The notes below the pieces were generated by a model. That model did no database searches, had not been told where the DNA came from, and was given only the letters and a program-made list of their open reading frames with translations. Shown in pieces: positions 43,215-52,463 of a stretch of DNA of 61,959 nt. Within the stretch, counting starts at the first letter, position 1, and every line of letters starts with the position of its first letter. The DNA is from Massilia cavernae (GTDB lineage: Bacteria > Pseudomonadota > Gammaproteobacteria > Burkholderiales > Burkholderiaceae_D): contig NZ_QYUP01000115.1 in NCBI RefSeq assembly GCF_003590855.1, forward strand, positions 1-61,959. The letters are read 5' to 3'. Position numbers and translations under genes: made by a program.

Positions 43215-45659
43215 ATGGTAACGAACAACATCGACGACATGCCGCCTATCCGCGCGTTGAAGGATTTCGACAGCAACTCCGGCAGCCGCTTCGAGCGGCT
43301 GATTTTCAACAACCGCCTGCTGGTGATTCTCGCTTGTGTGCTGACCACGCTGGTGCTGGGCTTTTATGCCACCAAGCTCACGCTGAATGCGGCATTCGAG
43401 AAGACGATCCCGCACAACCAGCCCTACATCAAAAACTTCCTGGACCACCGCAATGACCTGAAAGGCCTCGGCAATGCAGTGCGTATCGTGGTTGAAAGCA
43501 AGAAGGGCGACATCTTCGACCCTGCGTACCTGCAGGCGCTGAAGCAGATCAACGATGAATTGTTCCTGACCCCGGGCGTGGACCGCGCCAACGTCAAGTC
43601 GCTGTGGATGCCGGTGGTGCGCTGGAACGAGGTGACCGAAGAGGGCTTCAGTGGTGGTCCCGTGATGCCGGACAATTACGACGGATCGCCCGAGCGCACC
43701 GAGCAATTGCGACAGAACATCGCCCGCGCGCAGATCTACGGCAGCCTGGTCGGTACCGATTACAAGTCCAGCATGATCTTCGTGCCGCTGATGGACAAGG
43801 ATGCACGCACCGGCAAAGCGCTTGATTACCGGGAGCTTTCCAAAAAGCTGGAAGACATCCGCGCCAGGTATGCGAAAGCCGAAGGCGCCGGAGTCGATAT
43901 CCGCATCGTCGGCTTTGCCAAGGTGGTGGGCGACCTCCTGGACGGTTTGCAGCAGATGATGATCTACTTCGCTGTCGCCGCCATGATTGCTGCAGCGATT
44001 ATCTTCTGGTGGACGCGCTGCATGCGCAGCACGGCGCTGGTCTTGCTCTGTTCAGTTGTCGCGGTGCTGTGGCAACTCGGCCTGGTCGCCAGGCTCGGCT
44101 ACGAGCTCGATCCGTATTCGATCCTGGTACCGTTCCTGGTGTTTGCGATTGGTGTGTCGCATGGCGCGCAAAAGATGAACGGCATCATGCAGGACGTCGG
44201 TCGTGGCACCCATAAGCTGGTCGCCGCACGGTATACCTTCCGCCGCTTGTTCCTCGCTGGTTTGACTGCCCTGGCCGCCGATGTGGTCGGTTTTGCCGTA
44301 TTGATGCTGATCGACATCCCGGTGATCCAGGACCTGGCGATTACCGCCAGCCTCGGTGTGGCCTTGCTGGTGTTCACCAATCTCGTGCTGCTGCCTGTAT
44401 TGCTGTCCTGCGCCGGAGTCAGCCAGAAGGCGGCGGCGCGTGCGCTACGCGCCGAGCAGCGCGAAGAAGGCGGCGTATGGAAATGGCTGGAACGCTTTAC
44501 CGAGCGGCGCTGGGCCATGGGCGCCATCGCCGTCTCGCTCGTCATTGCGGTGGCGGGCTTCATTGTCAGCCTGAACCTGAAGATCGGCGACCTCGATCCT
44601 GGCGCATCGGAACTGCGTCCCAAGTCGCGCTACAACCTCGACAACGCCTACATCACCGGCAAGTATTCGCTTTCGAGCGACCAGTTTGCGGTGATCGTCA
44701 AGACCAGGCCAGAAGGTTGCCTGGAATACGCCACGCTGATGGAAACCGACCGCCTGGGCTGGATGTTGCAGCAGATTCCGGGTGTGCAAACCACGATGTC
44801 GCTGCCGGATGCGGTGCGCAAGATCACCGCCGGTTCGTTTGAAGGCAGCAACAAGTGGATGAGCATTTCTTCGAACCAGGACGTGCTGAACTACGCGGCG
44901 CGTACCGCGTCCACCAGCAATCCGGACCTGTTCAACACCGAATGCTCGGTCATGCCGGTGGTCGCCTATCTCTCCGACCACAAGGCGGAGACGCTCGACC
45001 GGGTAGTGAAGGCAGCGGAGCAGTTCGCCAAGGAACACAGCACGCCGGACCGCCAGTTCCTGCTGGCCGCCGGCAGTGCCGGGATCGAAGCGGCCACCAA
45101 CATCGTGGTCAAGCAAGCCAACGTCACGATGCTGCTGTACGTGTATGCGGCGGTGATTGCACTGTGCTTCATCACCTTCCGCAGCTGGCGCGCGGTGGTG
45201 GTGGCAGTGGTGCCACTGGTAATCACTTCGATCCTGTGTGAAGCGCTGATGGTGGCGCTGGGCATGGGCGTGAAGGTAGCAACGCTGCCGGTGATCGCCT
45301 TGGGTGTGGGCATTGGCGTCGACTATGCCCTTTACCTGCTCTCGATCCAGTTGCAGCAGCAGCGCGCGGGCGCAACACTGGCTGATGCGTATCGCCATGC
45401 ATTGCGCTTTACCGGCAAGGTGGTGGCCCTGGTCGGCGTGACACTGGCTGCCGGAGTGATCACCTGGGCGTGGTCGCCGATCAAGTTCCAGGCTGACATG
45501 GGCATCTTGCTGACCTTCATGTTCATCTGGAACATGGTGGGCGCCCTGGTGCTGATTCCGGCGTTGTCGCACTTCCTGTTGGGGCGCGTCGGCCACGCCG
45601 GTGCGAAGGAAGAGCCGGTAGGCGTAGAGCAATTTGCGAAGGTCGCCAAGCGCGCCTGA
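43215..45659 (+). CDS. RND superfamily (MMPL-type) transporter
   Basis: The 814-aa inner-membrane transporter has two halves, each with one helix, a large periplasmic domain and a block of about five helices. Helix 1 is LLVILACVLTTLVLGFY. The conserved motifs FAIGVSHGAQKMNGI in the first half and VGIGVDYALYLLSIQLQQQR in the second half are equivalent positions carrying the proton-relay-type charged residues. It is shorter than HAE1 drug pumps and resembles MMPL and hopanoid-type lipid exporters. It follows the YCF48-like gene by 17 bases. Likely cargo is a lipid or other hydrophobic molecule; direction is unknown. Confidence 0.88.
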   Translation: MVTNNIDDMPPIRALKDFDSNSGSRFERLIFNNRLLVILACVLTTLVLGFYATKLTLNAAFEKTIPHNQPYIKNFLDHRNDLKGLGNAVRIVVESKKGDIFDPAYLQALKQINDELFLTPGVDRANVKSLWMPVVRWNEVTEEGFSGGPVMPDNYDGSPERTEQLRQNIARAQIYGSLVGTDYKSSMIFVPLMDKDARTGKALDYRELSKKLEDIRARYAKAEGAGVDIRIVGFAKVVGDLLDGLQQMMIYFAVAAMIAAAIIFWWTRCMRSTALVLLCSVVAVLWQLGLVARLGYELDPYSILVPFLVFAIGVSHGAQKMNGIMQDVGRGTHKLVAARYTFRRLFLAGLTALAADVVGFAVLMLIDIPVIQDLAITASLGVALLVFTNLVLLPVLLSCAGVSQKAAARALRAEQREEGGVWKWLERFTERRWAMGAIAVSLVIAVAGFIVSLNLKIGDLDPGASELRPKSRYNLDNAYITGKYSLSSDQFAVIVKTRPEGCLEYATLMETDRLGWMLQQIPGVQTTMSLPDAVRKITAGSFEGSNKWMSISSNQDVLNYAARTASTSNPDLFNTECSVMPVVAYLSDHKAETLDRVVKAAEQFAKEHSTPDRQFLLAAGSAGIEAATNIVVKQANVTMLLYVYAAVIALCFITFRSWRAVVVAVVPLVITSILCEALMVALGMGVKVATLPVIALGVGIGVDYALYLLSIQLQQQRAGATLADAYRHALRFTGKVVALVGVTLAAGVITWAWSPIKFQADMGILLTFMFIWNMVGALVLIPALSHFLLGRVGHAGAKEEPVGVEQFAKVAKRA

Positions 45660-45708
45660 GTACACCTGGAACGAATAAGCGATACAACAGCTGAACGAGG
45701 AGAACGTG

Positions 45709-46260
45709 ATGGACAATCAAGCATCGGCGCCGGCGTTTGCACACCGACGCACCATCGACTGCCAGACCGTAGAGCGCGAGGACGGCATGTGGCAACTGGA
45801 AGCGACCCTCTACGATTTCAAGGGTGCGCCTTTTCCCACTGCGAAGGGTACGGTGATGCCGGGCGAGGCCTTGCATCATATTCGGCTGACATTGGTCTTC
45901 AACGAGGACTTGAAAATACAGGAGGCGCAAACGCGTCTGTTCAGCGGCCCATCACACGAATGCCGGCACGTCGACACCAGCTACGCCGCACTCGTTGGCA
46001 TGACGCTCGGCCCAGGCTTCAGCCGCAAAGCACAGGAATGCTTTGGCGGGGTGCTGGGTTGCACGCACATGAACGAGCTGCTGCCGGTCGCGGTGACCGT
46101 CGCCATTCAGACGGCCTTTGCCAAGCGTGCGGAAGGAGGCCCTGCTGCATTGGCGCCGTACAGGCGACTGTTCGAGAACCAATGCCGTACGTGGCGCAGC
46201 GACGGACCGGCTATGCAAGCCGTCAGCAAGGCAATGCAAGAAAGTGGACCGTCTTCCTAA
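45709..46260 (+). CDS. DUF2889 domain protein
   Basis: The 183-aa cytoplasmic protein starts at the ATG at 45709; GTG at 45706 is possible. It matches DUF2889 by RRTIDCQTVEREDGMWQLEA near the start, then EALHHIRLTLVFNEDLKIQE and CFGGVLGCTHMNELLPVAVT. The His and Cys residues in CRHVDTSYAALVG and GGVLGCTHMNEL look like possible metal or cofactor ligands. The function of the family is not established. Members often occur next to acyl-CoA and steroid or terpenoid catabolic genes, which fits the neighbourhood. Confidence 0.85.
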   Translation: MDNQASAPAFAHRRTIDCQTVEREDGMWQLEATLYDFKGAPFPTAKGTVMPGEALHHIRLTLVFNEDLKIQEAQTRLFSGPSHECRHVDTSYAALVGMTLGPGFSRKAQECFGGVLGCTHMNELLPVAVTVAIQTAFAKRAEGGPAALAPYRRLFENQCRTWRSDGPAMQAVSKAMQESGPSS

Positions 46261-46290
46261 CACTCTGGATGAAGAGGAGCAGAGAAATAC

Positions 46291-47076
46291 ATGCGTACCA
46301 CCCAACAACTTTTTGACCTCACTGGCAAAACCGCGCTGGTCACCGGCGGCTCGCGGGGGCTTGGGCTACAAATCGCCGAAGCGCTGGGCGAGCAGGGCGC
46401 CAAGCTTGTACTTACCTCGCGCAAGCAGGCCGACCTCGACGAAGCGGTCGCGCACTTGCAGGAACGCGGCATCGCCGCGAGCGCCATCGCCGCCGATGTG
46501 TCGCAGGAATCCGCGATTGCGCCGCTGGTGGCCGAAACGATCGAACGCCTCGGCCATATCGACATCCTGGTCAATAACGCCGGCGCGACTTGGGGTGCAG
46601 CGGCGGAAGACTATCCGGTCGAAGGCTGGGACAAGGTGATGGACCTGAATATCCGTAGCGTCTTCCTGCTGTCGCAGGCCGTCGGCAAGCAGTCCATGAT
46701 TGCGCGCCGATACGGCCGCATCATCAACGTGGCATCGATTACCGGCTTGTTCGGCAACCGTCCGGATTCGATGCAAACCATCGCCTACAACACCTCCAAG
46801 GGTGCGTTGATCAATTTCACCCGTACGCTGGCGGGGGAATGGGGCCGTTACGGCATCACGGTCAACGCACTGGCGCCGGGCTTCTTTCCGTCCAGGATGA
46901 CCAAGGGGACGCTCGAACATTTGGGCGAGGAAGATCTCGCGCGCCGCACGCCGCTGCAGCGCATCGGCGACGACGAGGATCTGAAGGGCGCGACATTGCT
47001 GTTTGCATCGGATGCCGGCAAGCACGTGACCGGTCAGATCCTGGCAATCGATGGCGGAATTTCGGCAGTAAATTGA
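46291..47076 (+). CDS. Short-chain dehydrogenase/reductase (SDR)
   Basis: The 261-aa classical SDR has the nucleotide-binding motif VTGGSRGLGLQIAEALG at about residues 18-34, the NNAGA motif (about residues 92-96), the catalytic Ser in INVASITGLFG (about residue 149) and YxxxK as YNTSKGAL (about residues 169-176). The C terminus IDGGISAVN is typical. It probably oxidises a hydroxyacyl-CoA or an alcohol of the cluster's substrate. It follows the DUF2889 gene by 30 bases and is the last intact gene of the plus-strand run from 39012. Confidence 0.92.
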   Translation: MRTTQQLFDLTGKTALVTGGSRGLGLQIAEALGEQGAKLVLTSRKQADLDEAVAHLQERGIAASAIAADVSQESAIAPLVAETIERLGHIDILVNNAGATWGAAAEDYPVEGWDKVMDLNIRSVFLLSQAVGKQSMIARRYGRIINVASITGLFGNRPDSMQTIAYNTSKGALINFTRTLAGEWGRYGITVNALAPGFFPSRMTKGTLEHLGEEDLARRTPLQRIGDDEDLKGATLLFASDAGKHVTGQILAIDGGISAVN

Positions 47077-47141
47077 CGCGTCAGGGATGCACCCGCCTGG
47101 TCGGGCGTGCCGGTAGCGATCTCCGGACGTCGCCGACTGCA

Positions 47142-47328
47142 TCAGGCCCAAGTTACTCGTTTCCATTCCTCCTGTTGCCGGTCCAGTCGCGCCAGGCGCT
47201 CGGCAGCTTCGGGGTTCAGTGCCGCTGCCCGCATGCGATAGATCTCGTCGTGGCTCGCCCCCGAAAAAACCGGCAGCCATGATGGCCGCCGTTCCAAGTC
47301 CTGCATAAACTACTTTCGCTTTTTTCAT
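47142..47328 (-). pseudogene. Remnant of a lipase secretion chaperone (lif/limK) gene
   Basis: The segment from 47328 encodes a short membrane-anchor-like start (MKKAKVVYAGLGTAAIMAAG). After a one-base frame change near 47262 it reads HDEIYRMRAAALNPEAAERL, then ARLDRQQEEWKRVTWA and a stop. The second part resembles the C-terminal region of lipase-specific foldases, in which an EAAxRLxxLD motif is conserved. The middle of the gene is missing. Just upstream lies the matching end of a lipase gene, so this is the collapsed remains of a lipA-lif pair. Assignment is by recognition and is moderately certain. Confidence 0.5.
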
Positions 47329-47342
47329 GGCGCTCGTTGTTG

Positions 47343-47496
<154 letters not shown>

Positions 47497-47693
47497 TGAA
47501 AGGAGCCGGGCGCGAAGCGCACGCAGCCGTCCAAGTGAAAGAATGTTTTGAACTTTGATGTTGGTCCACGGTCAAACTCCATAAGTGCATCAGTATGCGA
47601 TTACGCGCTGGGGCATGATGCATTGACCTGATACGCGCCTTAAAATCTTGTACAGACTTTCGCCGGCATGAAGTTGGGCAGCACAACGCGCCA

Positions 47694-47724
47694 TAAAAAA
47701 ACGGCAGGCTTAATGCTGCCGTTT
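47694..47724 (-). terminator. Rho-independent terminator of the LysR gene
   Basis: On the minus strand AAACGGCAG and CTGCCGTTT form a 9-bp stem, followed by TTTTTTTATGG. It lies about 65 bases past the stop of the LysR-family gene. Confidence 0.8.
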
Positions 47725-47789
47725 CATAATGCATACGTTGCTTAACTTGTTCGTTCGGCTCGCTTGCTTCGTAGGCTCAAATTTTTTCG

Positions 47790-48697
47790 TCAAGCATGCA
47801 GCAAGCGATCGCATTCGATGATTGCTTCGATCACCTTCTCGGCTGTTGGCGACAGCGTGCGATGCGCGAGATAGACGATAGCGAATTCCATGCTTAAAGC
47901 TTTTGCATTCTCGACAACGATCCGACGCAGTGTGCCGGCTTTCAGCTCACGCTGCACGGCCGCCAGCGGGCCGTAAATGACCGTATCCGACTCTGCCGCC
48001 AGTTCCCGGAGCGCAAAAAAACTGTTGCATTCGATATGAAAGTGCAGGGGCTCGGATGCCTTGTACTGCAGCGCCTTGCGAAAGCTTTCGCGCAAAGCAT
48101 CTGGAACCGGAATGGATGCGATTTGCATTTCACGCAAATTCGCCATCGTGCATTTTTCCTTTTGGAAGGTCGGATGGCGCGGCCGGGCGAACCACCCGCA
48201 CTCGTAGAGCGAGAGGGGAACCACTGCCAGATCGGGCGACGATGGCATGGTGCGCTTCTCGACGACAAAGAAATCGATCGCCTCCGCGTGCAGGCGTTCC
48301 AGTAGCGTGGTCCAGTTTTCCACTTCCGTGCGTATCGACAGCTGTCGATAAGACTTCGACAGCGTGGCATGCACATGGGTTAGCAGAATAGCCGCCGGAT
48401 ACGGGCCGACGCCGAAACTCACATCGCCCAACTCGTGGCTGTTGAATAACCTCACGTCTCGGTCGAGTGCCCGGCTCTCGAACAAGACCCTGCGCGCGCG
48501 CTCCACCACCATTTTCCCTCCCTGCGTGAGGACAATTCCGCGTGGATGGCGATCGCAGATGAGCAGATCCAGTTCCTGCTCCAGTGACTGGATGCTGCGC
48601 GTCAGCGCCGGCTGACTCAGGTGCACTTTTCCGCCGCGCGCGCAAAACTTCCAGCGTCAGCAAGAGCGACCAGATGTTCCAGTTGGCGTATGTTCAT
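47790..48697 (-). pseudogene. LysR-family regulator, interrupted by a one-base frameshift
   Basis: The N-terminal helix-turn-helix starts at the ATG at 48697: MNIRQLEHLVALADAGSFAR then AAEK. It continues, after a missing base at about 48626, as VHLSQPALTRSIQSLEQELD and RHPRGIVLTQGGKMVVERAR. The effector domain then runs intact to the stop at 47790. The lost base turns AAAGGTGCAC into AAAGTGCAC inside the recognition helix region and gives a stop at once. With one base restored the protein would be about 302 aa, the normal LysR length. It is divergent from the decayed sulfatase gene and may have regulated it. Confidence 0.85.
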
Positions 48698-48793
48698 TAT
48701 GCACTTTCTGCAATGATTCAATAAATATATGCAATAGTATTATATTTAGACTTCGTATAAGTTGCTCCTTTCATTACTGGAGGAGAGATCACG

Positions 48794-50834
48794 ATGACAC
48801 GCAACACAACGTTCAAAAGGGCTGTTTGCCTTGCACAAAAAAACCTGTCAGGTGCCGCCATTGCATGTGCGTTTGCAGTGAACGCCGTCGCGTCGGACAA
48901 TGCGGCACAGTCATCCGAACCGCCGCTCGGAAAATCCGCGACCGCGCAGACCGCAGCCCGCAACGCCGCAGTACTGCAACAATTACCTTTCACCGAACGC
49001 GAGGACTTCGCGTCGGTCAAGCGCGGCCTGATCGCGCCGTTCAAGGGTGACATCAAGAACGCTGCCGGACGAATTGTGTGGAGCCTGAACGCCTACGAAT
49101 TCGAACAGGCAGACAAGAGCCCCGACACGGTCAATCCGAGCCTGTGGCGCCTGGCCCAGCTCAATGCTCACGCTGGCCTGTTTAAGGTGACGGACCGTGT
49201 CTATCAGGTGCGCGGCCTCGACCTTTCCAACATGACCATCATCGAAAGCGATACCGGATTGATCATCATCGATCCCTTGTCCTTCACCGAAACCGCGCGC
49301 GCCGCCATCGACTTGTATTACCAGCATCGTCCGAAAAAACCGGTGCTGGCCGTGATTTACAGTCATAGCCATGCCGACCATTTCGGCGGCGTGCGCGGGG
49401 TGTGGAAGAGGCGGCGAGTCCAAGGCCGGCAAGGTGGAAAATCTACGCGCCGGTCGGCTTATGGAACACGCGGTCAGTGAGACGTCCTTGCCGGCAAATG
49501 CGATGAGCCGGCGCGCAAATATCAGTTTCGGAGGGCTGCTGCCGCCCGGTGAAAGGGCCATGTTGACTCCGGCGTCGGCAAAGCGCGGACCGTCGAAATG
49601 GTACGTTCGGCCTGATCGCGCCGAACCGTGCTGGTGAAGGACGAATGAAGCGCATCGCATGCGATGGCGTTGATGTGGAATTCCAGTTGGCCCTGGACCA
49701 CTGAAGCACCCTTCGGAATGCTGTACCTGCGCAAGTACCCGCGGCTTGGGCATCGCCGAAAAACGCTGCGCAAATGATGCACAACGTCCTGACGCCACCG
49801 CGGGGCGCTGGTGGTGCGGGATGCCAAGCTATGGGCGAAGAATCTGGACGAGAGTTTGGCGCGCTATGGCGACAAGGCTGATGTCATGTTCGGCCAGCAC
49901 AACTGGCCGACGTGGGGCGGCGAACGCATCCGCACCATGCTGGCGGACGAGCGCGACATGTATGCCTTCCTCAAATAACCGCACGCTCAACCTGCTGAAC
50001 CACGGCTACACGCCAATGGAGATCGCCGAGGCCATGCAGAAGCTGCCCGGTAATCTGGAAAACAAGTGGTACGCGCGCGGTTACTACGGCTCGCTCAGCT
50101 TCAACTCGCGCGCGGTGTACCAGCGCTATCTCGGCCTTTATGACGGCAACCCTGCCAATCTGAATCCGCTGGCGCCGGCGGAAGCCGGCAAGCACTATGT
50201 CGCGGCGATGGGCGGCGCGGCCAATGTGCTGAAACAGATGCGCGCCGCGATGACGAAGGGCGACTACCGCTGGGCTGTTCAAATGGGTAACCACCTGGTC
50301 TTCGCGGAACCGGACAACAAGGAAGCGCGCGATGCGCAAGCCGATGCGCTGGAACAGCTGGGCTACCAGTCGGAGAATGCCTTGTGGCGCAACATGTACC
50401 TGACCGGCGCCATGGAACTGCGTAACGGTGTCGGAGACAACAGCGGTATGTTGAATACCGCAGCGTCGGCGGACCTGATCCGCGCGCTGGAGCCGTCCAT
50501 GTTCTTCGACTTCATGGCGGTGCGGCTGAACGCCGACAAGGCAGCCGGGAATGACATGATGCTCAACTGGGTGTTCGAGGACTTGAAGAAGCCGTTTGCG
50601 CTGACACTGCGCAATGGAGTGCTAACCTATCGTGAAGGCAGCAAGCATGCGAAGGCTGACGCCACAATCACCATGAGCAAGGCTACGCTCGACCGCATCG
50701 GCCTGCGTCAACGCGATTTCCCGACCGCGATCGAACAAGGCGAGATCAAGGTCGAGGGCGATGGCAAGAAGCTTTTCGAACTGCTCGGTATGCTGGATAC
50801 GTTCAAGCAGATGTTCAATATCGTCACGCCATAG
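48794..50834 (+). pseudogene. Alkyl/aryl-sulfatase of the SdsA1/BDS1 type, with several frameshifts
   Basis: The first part (48794 to about 49400) is intact: a signal-like N terminus, GRIVWSLNAYEFEQADKSPD, LSNMTIIESDTGLIIIDPLS and the metallo-beta-lactamase motif YSHSHADHFGGVRGV. Between 49400 and 49975 recognisable pieces lie in different frames, including MEHAVSE, NAMSRRA and RDAKLWAKNLDESLARYGDK then MFGQHNWPTWGGERIRTMLA. From about 49970 the dimerisation and SCP-2-like C-terminal domains are intact (RTLNLLNHGYTPMEIAEAMQ to FKQMFNIVTP). At least four small insertions or deletions are needed to join the parts. An intact homologue would hydrolyse alkyl sulfates such as SDS. Confidence 0.88.
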
Positions 50835-50897
50835 CTATGCCGAAAAGCCCTGCATTGGAAAGCAGAGCGGCCGCAGGTGCATAGTATCTGCGCCGTT

Positions 50898-52316
50898 TTA
50901 CTCGGCCCGCTGGAGCTTGGGCGCCGTCCAGGTGCCATTCAATGCCGCGGGCTTGGGCCAGTACAAGCGCCCGGCGACGTAGAACGGCCCCTTGGGCGCC
51001 GGCAGCCAGTTAGTTTCCTTGTCCTTGCCCGGCGAATCGTGCTGAACGTGGAGCGTGATGCCGCCATCGGCGTCGCGCTTGAGGTCCGGCAGCATCGGCG
51101 AATTGATCAGGTAGCGGTTGAGCGGATTGGCAACCAGGAGGCGTGTCGACAAGTCATACATGGTGAGCGACCAAAACGCATTGACCGGCGGTAGCTGGTC
51201 CGGCGCAAAGCGCAGCGTGTAACGATTGGCGCCGTCCACCTTCTGCCCGGTGGAGTCGAGATAGAAAGGCGGGTAGATCGTCTCTTCCTTGTCATTGCCG
51301 TAGAGCCCGCTCACGGTTCCTCGCATCCTGTACAGGTAATTGCTCTTTAAGAATTCGCGGCTACCGAGAAAGCTCATCGTGGAGACTTCGCCTTTGACGA
51401 CCCGCTTACTCAGTTCATCAAACTCGTGCCAGGCGTCCGCCATTCCCGCCGCGATCGCCTCCCGGATCTCCGGAGACAGCGTCTGTGCATCGAACTGTTT
51501 GCCCGCACCGATGCCAAGTTTGGCGAAGCGCCCCATCAGCACTTGCTCGGATGGATGGGGCGGACAAAAGCGCAGGACGAAATTCAACTGATTGAAGAAT
51601 TCCAAAGAGGTGCGCTCCTGCTGAGCGGAGAGCGGTTTGAGGAAGTCAACTTCAGGTGCGGCAGCAGGCGCGGGTTCGCCGAGAAACGCGGACAGCGTTT
51701 GCACCTTATAGCCGGCCTGCACCTTCTTGACATTCTCGATGTCGGCCGGTCCGAGGAGCTGGGTGCGGTAGAAGACAAAGGCAAAGTCGGTTTCGGAGCG
51801 GAACACGGCATTGATGCCCGGCGGCGTTTTGCCTTTCCAGTGAGGACCGGCGAGGAGAAACTTCCCGCCATTGTTGCCGGTGGTGCGACTGCCGGCATAG
51901 GCGAAATTGTGGGTGTGGGCGTCGACGAACTGCGCCGAGTAATAGCGGCCCTTTTCTACGGCAGGCAAGGTCAGCACCAGTGGCTCGGTACGCAGGTCGG
52001 CGCCGAGCTGCGAATACGGCGTATCCGCATTGGGTGTCGGAAAAGCTTTGTCGTCGGGAGTGTAGATTCGTGCAGTGTTATTGATCGAATTCCAGGGCGC
52101 TTTGAATTCCGGATGGCTGGAATCCTGGAAATAGGTATATTGAACGCGATAATGGTCCACCAAGGAGAAACCATAGGTGTAGGCATCCTTCGCGATTGCC
52201 CGCGCCTCTTCGACCGAGAAGGTAGGGGATTGGGCGCTTGCCACCGTTGGCACCAGCGCGCTGCCGAGCAGGACGCAAATCAGGATGCTGGCGAGCCGGC
52301 GTGAATATAAGAACAC
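50898..52316 (-). CDS. Exported DUF1254/DUF1214 protein
   Basis: The 472-aa product from the GTG at 52316 starts with a signal peptide (SILICVLLGSALVPTVASAQ) and has an AGGAGA site just upstream; the frame is open further but without similarity. The N-terminal DUF1254 domain (about residues 35-165) has AKDAYTYGFSLVDHYRVQYT and PNADTPYSQLGADLRTEPLV. The C-terminal DUF1214 domain (about 340-460) has YTLRFAPDQLPPVNAFWSLT and LLVANPLNRYLINSP. The biochemical role of this family is not established. A palindrome shared with two other promoters of the region lies 61-81 bases upstream. Confidence 0.88.
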   Translation of the reverse strand: MFLYSRRLASILICVLLGSALVPTVASAQSPTFSVEEARAIAKDAYTYGFSLVDHYRVQYTYFQDSSHPEFKAPWNSINNTARIYTPDDKAFPTPNADTPYSQLGADLRTEPLVLTLPAVEKGRYYSAQFVDAHTHNFAYAGSRTTGNNGGKFLLAGPHWKGKTPPGINAVFRSETDFAFVFYRTQLLGPADIENVKKVQAGYKVQTLSAFLGEPAPAAAPEVDFLKPLSAQQERTSLEFFNQLNFVLRFCPPHPSEQVLMGRFAKLGIGAGKQFDAQTLSPEIREAIAAGMADAWHEFDELSKRVVKGEVSTMSFLGSREFLKSNYLYRMRGTVSGLYGNDKEETIYPPFYLDSTGQKVDGANRYTLRFAPDQLPPVNAFWSLTMYDLSTRLLVANPLNRYLINSPMLPDLKRDADGGITLHVQHDSPGKDKETNWLPAPKGPFYVAGRLYWPKPAALNGTWTAPKLQRAE

Positions 52317-52376
52317 GAATTGTCTCCTCGTTACATGTACGAACGGGGAATTGTGGGGATAAGCCGCTTTGGATTT

Positions 52377-52398
52377 CCCCCCTACTTTGCAGGGGGGC
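52377..52398 (-). promoter_or_regulatory. GC-rich palindrome, copy 2 (upstream of the DUF1254 gene)
   Basis: Six C residues (52377-52382) and six G residues (52392-52397) flank TACTTTGCA, followed by C. The right part CTTTGNAGGGGGGC is identical to copy 1 at 38785-38798 apart from the variable base. It lies between the DUF1254 start and the regulator's stop, a suitable place for an activator site of the DUF1254 gene. Confidence 0.55.
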
Positions 52399-52463
52399 AC
52401 AGGCTGGCAAACGCAAAAATGCGTTGCTTCCGTTCCCAGGCATGCGGCTCGCATGCGTTGCCG

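Noticed and set aside
46366..47328. 320-codon minus-strand frame opposite the SDR gene
   Set aside because: Only its first few codons (from 47328) belong to a foldase remnant; the rest is antisense to the SDR gene.
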